From an uncultured Clostridia bacterium (GTDB lineage Bacteria; Bacillota; Clostridia; Christensenellales; CAG-917): a stretch of 64,000 bases of DNA. Shown one piece after another: positions 61,280 through 64,000 of the stretch; positions within the stretch are counted from its first letter, which is position 1, and each line of letters begins with the position of its first letter. The stretch covers positions 1 through 64,000 of the forward strand of contig CALVTS010000005.1 in the NCBI GenBank assembly GCA_944363035.1, given 5' to 3'. Below the pieces are notes generated by a model. That model saw only the letters and a list, made by a program, of their open reading frames with translations. It ran no database searches and had not been told where the DNA came from. The translations under genes and the position numbers were made by a program.

Positions 61280-62163
61280 AATCTGACCCCGAGGCGCAGT
61301 CCGTCCTTTCCCGCAAGCCCGACTCCGAGAAGCCGATCGGGAGCGTACACGGTGCAATATTCTCCCTCTTTCACGCCTTTTTCTTTCAAAGGTATCCCGT
61401 TTGTTATCCTTTTTTCCTCCTCGCCGTCCACGGTGACGGAAGGAAAGCCTCCGAACGCATACTCTACGGGGAGGATATGCTCTTCGGGAGCGCGGCGGAA
61501 CTCATCGATGTCCACGGCGTCCTCTATCGCGAATACTCCCGAACGGGTGCGCCTCAACGCGCTCATATACCCTACCGTCCCCAGAGCTTCGGCGATGTCG
61601 CGGGCGAGCGCGCGGATATACGTCCCTCCCCCGCACTCGACGTCGAACATGAATCTCCCTTTTTCTCCGCCCGTCAGACTCAACGAAACTATCCTTACCT
61701 TGCGCGCGGGAAGCGCGAGTTGCACTCCCTGCCTGGCATATGCGTAGGCGCGTTTTCCGTCCACGGACTTTGCCGAATAGGCGGGAGGCACCTGCTCGAT
61801 GTCACCGACAAACCGCGCCAGCACGCTTTCTACCTCCTCTCTTTCGGGGATCCTGCCCGTCGCGGGGAGGAAAGCACCCGCGCGATCGAGAGTGTCCGTC
61901 GTCCGTCCGAAAACGAACTCTGCGGTATACCGTTTGGTTTTGAAAGCGAGCAGATCGAAAAGAGCCGTGGCTTTGCCGAGCGCGACGGGCAACACCCCCG
62001 TAGCCTGAGGGTCGAGAGTGCCGAGATGCCCCGCTTTCTGTTTGCCTCCGATGAGGCGGGAAAGCACGCCGCGCACTATGCACACGACGTCGGAAGAGGT
62101 CATATCCGGGGATTTGTCGATGTTGACGAATCCCGTCAGTGAATCCGGCGAATTGCGTCTCAT
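61276..62163 (-). CDS. truB: tRNA pseudouridine(55) synthase TruB
   Basis: 295 residues from the ATG at 62163 (a GTG one codon earlier is possible). Catalytic Asp in AGHLGTLDPQATGVLPVA; also GFVNIDKSPDMTSSDVV and RSGVFAIEDAVDI. Start overlaps the nrnA stop region. Confidence 0.95.
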   Translation of the reverse strand: MRRNSPDSLTGFVNIDKSPDMTSSDVVCIVRGVLSRLIGGKQKAGHLGTLDPQATGVLPVALGKATALFDLLAFKTKRYTAEFVFGRTTDTLDRAGAFLPATGRIPEREEVESVLARFVGDIEQVPPAYSAKSVDGKRAYAYARQGVQLALPARKVRIVSLSLTGGEKGRFMFDVECGGGTYIRALARDIAEALGTVGYMSALRRTRSGVFAIEDAVDIDEFRRAPEEHILPVEYAFGGFPSVTVDGEEEKRITNGIPLKEKGVKEGEYCTVYAPDRLLGVGLAGKDGLRLGVRL

Positions 62164-63116
62164 CACATCCTGTCGCGGGCGGCTTTCAGAAGTTTGTCCA
62201 CGACGTCCTCATAAAAACCGTTCATCCTGCATCCCGCAGCGCGGGAATGTCCACCGCCGCCGAACGCGGAAGCGATGTCGCAAGCGTCCGCGCTATCCTT
62301 GGTGCGGATGCTGACCTTGAAACTCTTCTCTGCCGCTTCCGAGACTGCGAACGCGACCTCCACGCCGTCCACGTCTATGGCGGAGGCGATCATGCCTTCT
62401 GTGTCGGAAGGAGAAGTGCCCGTCTCTTCAAAATCCTTTTTCGTAAAGGTGAGGAGGGCTATTTTCCCGCCGTCGAAAAAGCGGCACTTGGAAAGCACCC
62501 GCGTTTTCAATGCGAAGACGGGAGGGGTGAGCCTGCGGTGCACTCTATATATGATGTCCGCCGCATCGATGCCGTAGCCCATGAGCTCGCGCGCTATCTC
62601 GTGAGTGCGCGCAGTCGTCGAGGGGTATTGGAAGCATCCCGAATCGGCGACTATCCCTCCGAAAAGCAGAGCCGCAACGCCTTTGTCCACCAGCCCCATG
62701 CCGTCCAGCAGGTCGAAAATTATCTCTGCGCAGGCGGAAGCGTCCGTCTCGGTGTGATCGATCTGAGCAAATGAGACGTGGGACTTGTGATGGTCTATCG
62801 ACGCTCGCTTTTTCGCCGCGAGGAAACTCCGCCCCGCGCCGCCGAGCCGCGTGAGATCGCCGCAGTCTACGGCAAGAGCCGCTTCGTGCACCTTTTTGTC
62901 GGGAAGCAGGAACTCCTCCGCGCCCTCCATGAAGAGGTACTTCTCGGGCACTTCGCAGTCGCATATCGGGACCGCCGTCTTTCCGAGAAGTCTCAATGCG
63001 CGGCACATGGAAAGGGCGCAGGCGATGGTGTCTCCGTCCGGATTTGTGTGACAGTAGACGGCTACATCGTTTGCGCCTCTCAGCATATCGGCTATCTTTT
63101 GCAGTCTGTCCTTCAT
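62163..63116 (-). CDS. nrnA: DHH/DHHA1 phosphoesterase NrnA (nanoRNase / pAp phosphatase)
   Basis: 317 residues. DHH motifs HTNPDGDTIACAL and SIDHHKSH, GGIVADSGCFQYPST, and the DHHA1 signature GGGGHSRAAGC. Degrades short RNA oligomers and pAp. Overlaps rbfA and truB, all in one operon. Confidence 0.94.
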   Translation of the reverse strand: MKDRLQKIADMLRGANDVAVYCHTNPDGDTIACALSMCRALRLLGKTAVPICDCEVPEKYLFMEGAEEFLLPDKKVHEAALAVDCGDLTRLGGAGRSFLAAKKRASIDHHKSHVSFAQIDHTETDASACAEIIFDLLDGMGLVDKGVAALLFGGIVADSGCFQYPSTTARTHEIARELMGYGIDAADIIYRVHRRLTPPVFALKTRVLSKCRFFDGGKIALLTFTKKDFEETGTSPSDTEGMIASAIDVDGVEVAFAVSEAAEKSFKVSIRTKDSADACDIASAFGGGGHSRAAGCRMNGFYEDVVDKLLKAARDRM

Positions 63117-63484
63117 TTTTCCTCGCCGTCGGCGGGCGGGATGTTGATGGTTTTGAGCAGCTTGTCTATCTTCATCCCGTAGTCCACGCTGGTATCGAGC
63201 TCGAAATTCAGCTCGGGGAGCAAGCGTATCTCCACAAGTTCTTTCAGTCTGTTGCGGATGAACCCTTTTGAGCGGCGCACGGTCTCGAGCGCGGCGAGCC
63301 TCTCCTCCTCGCTCCCCGCGTAGACGGAGAGATACACTTTCGCGAATTTGAGGTCGGGAGTGGTGCTGACCTTGGTCACTCCTATGATACCTTTCCCGAG
63401 ACGGGGGTCCTTGATGTCGTGCGCTATCACCGCAGAGATCTGCTTTTGCAACTCGGAATTTACGCGCTCGATCCTAATCTTCAT
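63113..63484 (-). CDS. rbfA: ribosome-binding factor A
   Basis: 123 residues, KH-like fold. The SELQKQISAVIAHDIKDPRLG start and KFAKVYLSVYAG strand are diagnostic. 30S maturation factor. Overlaps infB by 11 bases and nrnA by 4. Confidence 0.95.
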   Translation of the reverse strand: MKIRIERVNSELQKQISAVIAHDIKDPRLGKGIIGVTKVSTTPDLKFAKVYLSVYAGSEEERLAALETVRRSKGFIRNRLKELVEIRLLPELNFELDTSVDYGMKIDKLLKTINIPPADGEEK

Positions 63485-64000
63485 TTATCTGCTCCATGAC
63501 GAACGCCTCGATGACGTCGCCCACTTTGATGTCCTGATAGTTCAGGAGCATGATGCCGCAGTCGAAGTTTTTCGCCATTTCCTTGACGTCGTCCTTGCCG
63601 TGGCGCAGAGACGCGATCTCGGTCGTGACCTGCACCGCTCCGCTTCTGAGCAGACGGGCTTTTGCGCCGCGCAGGATCTTGCCGTCCGTGACGTGACAGC
63701 CCGCGATGATGCCGACTCCAGTGATCTTGAACAGCTCTCTGACCTCCGCGCTCCCGAGGACGTTCTCGCGGAATTTGGGCTCCAAGAGACCTTTGACCGC
63801 TTTTTCGATGTCCTCGATGGCGTTGTAGATGATGTCGTAGAAGCGGATGTCGATGTGCTTCTGCGCCGCGAGCGCCTTGGCGTTGGCGTCGGGACGGACG
63901 TTGAAGCCGATGATGATGGCTTTCGCCGTATCCGCAAGCGTGACGTCGCTCTCTTTTATCGCGCCCACCGCGCCGTGGATGATGTCGATGTCCACCTCCT
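63474..64000 (-). CDS. infB: translation initiation factor IF-2, C-terminal part
   Basis: Only the last ~175 residues lie in the window; the gene continues past its end. Visible are the end of domain 3 (VDIDIIHGAVGAIKESDV) and the C-terminal fMet-tRNA-binding domain (KITGVGIIAGCHVTDG, MLLNYQDIKVGDVIEAF). Confidence 0.96.
   Translation of the reverse strand, partial: EVDIDIIHGAVGAIKESDVTLADTAKAIIIGFNVRPDANAKALAAQKHIDIRFYDIIYNAIEDIEKAVKGLLEPKFRENVLGSAEVRELFKITGVGIIAGCHVTDGKILRGAKARLLRSGAVQVTTEIASLRHGKDDVKEMAKNFDCGIMLLNYQDIKVGDVIEAFVMEQINED

Overview
The window reads as chromosomal DNA of an endospore-forming, low-redundancy Clostridia-type bacterium (Bacillota) with a fairly G+C-rich genome. 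The evidence is gene order: tlyA-nadK-argR-recN, spoIIAA-spoIIAB-sigF-spoVAC-spoVAD-spoVAE, yunB, pheST-mutS2, cysteine desulfurase-thiI, miaB-mutS-mutL-miaA, and infB-rbfA-nrnA-truB-ribF. The sporulation genes and the lack of any outer-membrane secretin beside a complete type IV pilus cluster fit a Gram-positive cell. A Christensenellales-like lineage is a guess from general style only.

Layout. 0.1-4.9 kb: membrane protein, rRNA methyltransferase TlyA, NAD kinase, ArgR and RecN in a tight operon. 4.9-11.2 kb: an accessory island, visibly A+T-richer, containing 146-bp and ~240-bp structured repeats, a one-protein restriction-modification enzyme, a frameshifted rolling-circle Rep and a large serine recombinase. 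The recombinase is fused in frame, without a stop, to a resident membrane/Rossmann/RyR-like protein (to 13.3 kb). A convergent membrane protein of unknown family follows. 15.4-28.7 kb: a type IV pilus locus (PilC, PilM, PilN, PilO with an extra Fn3-like domain, a giant tip-like pilin, two minor pilins, PilD, PilB and three major-type pilins); no PilT is present. 28.8-31.5 kb: a small accessory patch (decayed KilA-N gene, XRE regulator, zinc-ribbon/deoxyribosyltransferase-like effector candidate, membrane protein). 31.6-33.2 kb: more repeat modules plus a six-gene tRNA operon on the minus strand. 33.3-38.1 kb: sporulation genes. 38.4-46.9 kb: pheST, mutS2, a cysteine desulfurase and thiI. 46.9-49.7 kb: a class A penicillin-binding protein whose last ~57 codons come from an inverted-repeat element. 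49.8-58 kb: miaB, mutS, mutL, miaA and a PLP enzyme. 58.2-58.9 kb: a 52-bp hairpin tandem array. 59.1-64 kb: XRE regulator, endonuclease IV, ribF, truB, nrnA, rbfA and the 3' part of infB.

The most unusual signal is a family of repeat modules (three copies of a 146-bp unit and three of a ~240-bp unit). The 146-bp unit carries an exact or near-exact copy of the last 21-23 nt of the local tRNA-Tyr gene, including the encoded CCA. The units fold into multi-arm structures, are separated by terminator-like hairpins, lie on one strand, and bracket both a restriction cassette and the end of the tRNA operon. They look either like structured RNAs derived from tRNA or like the scars of site-specific integration at tRNA-Tyr. 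A 46-bp inverted repeat pair also brackets tRNA-Tyr itself, so that segment could invert.
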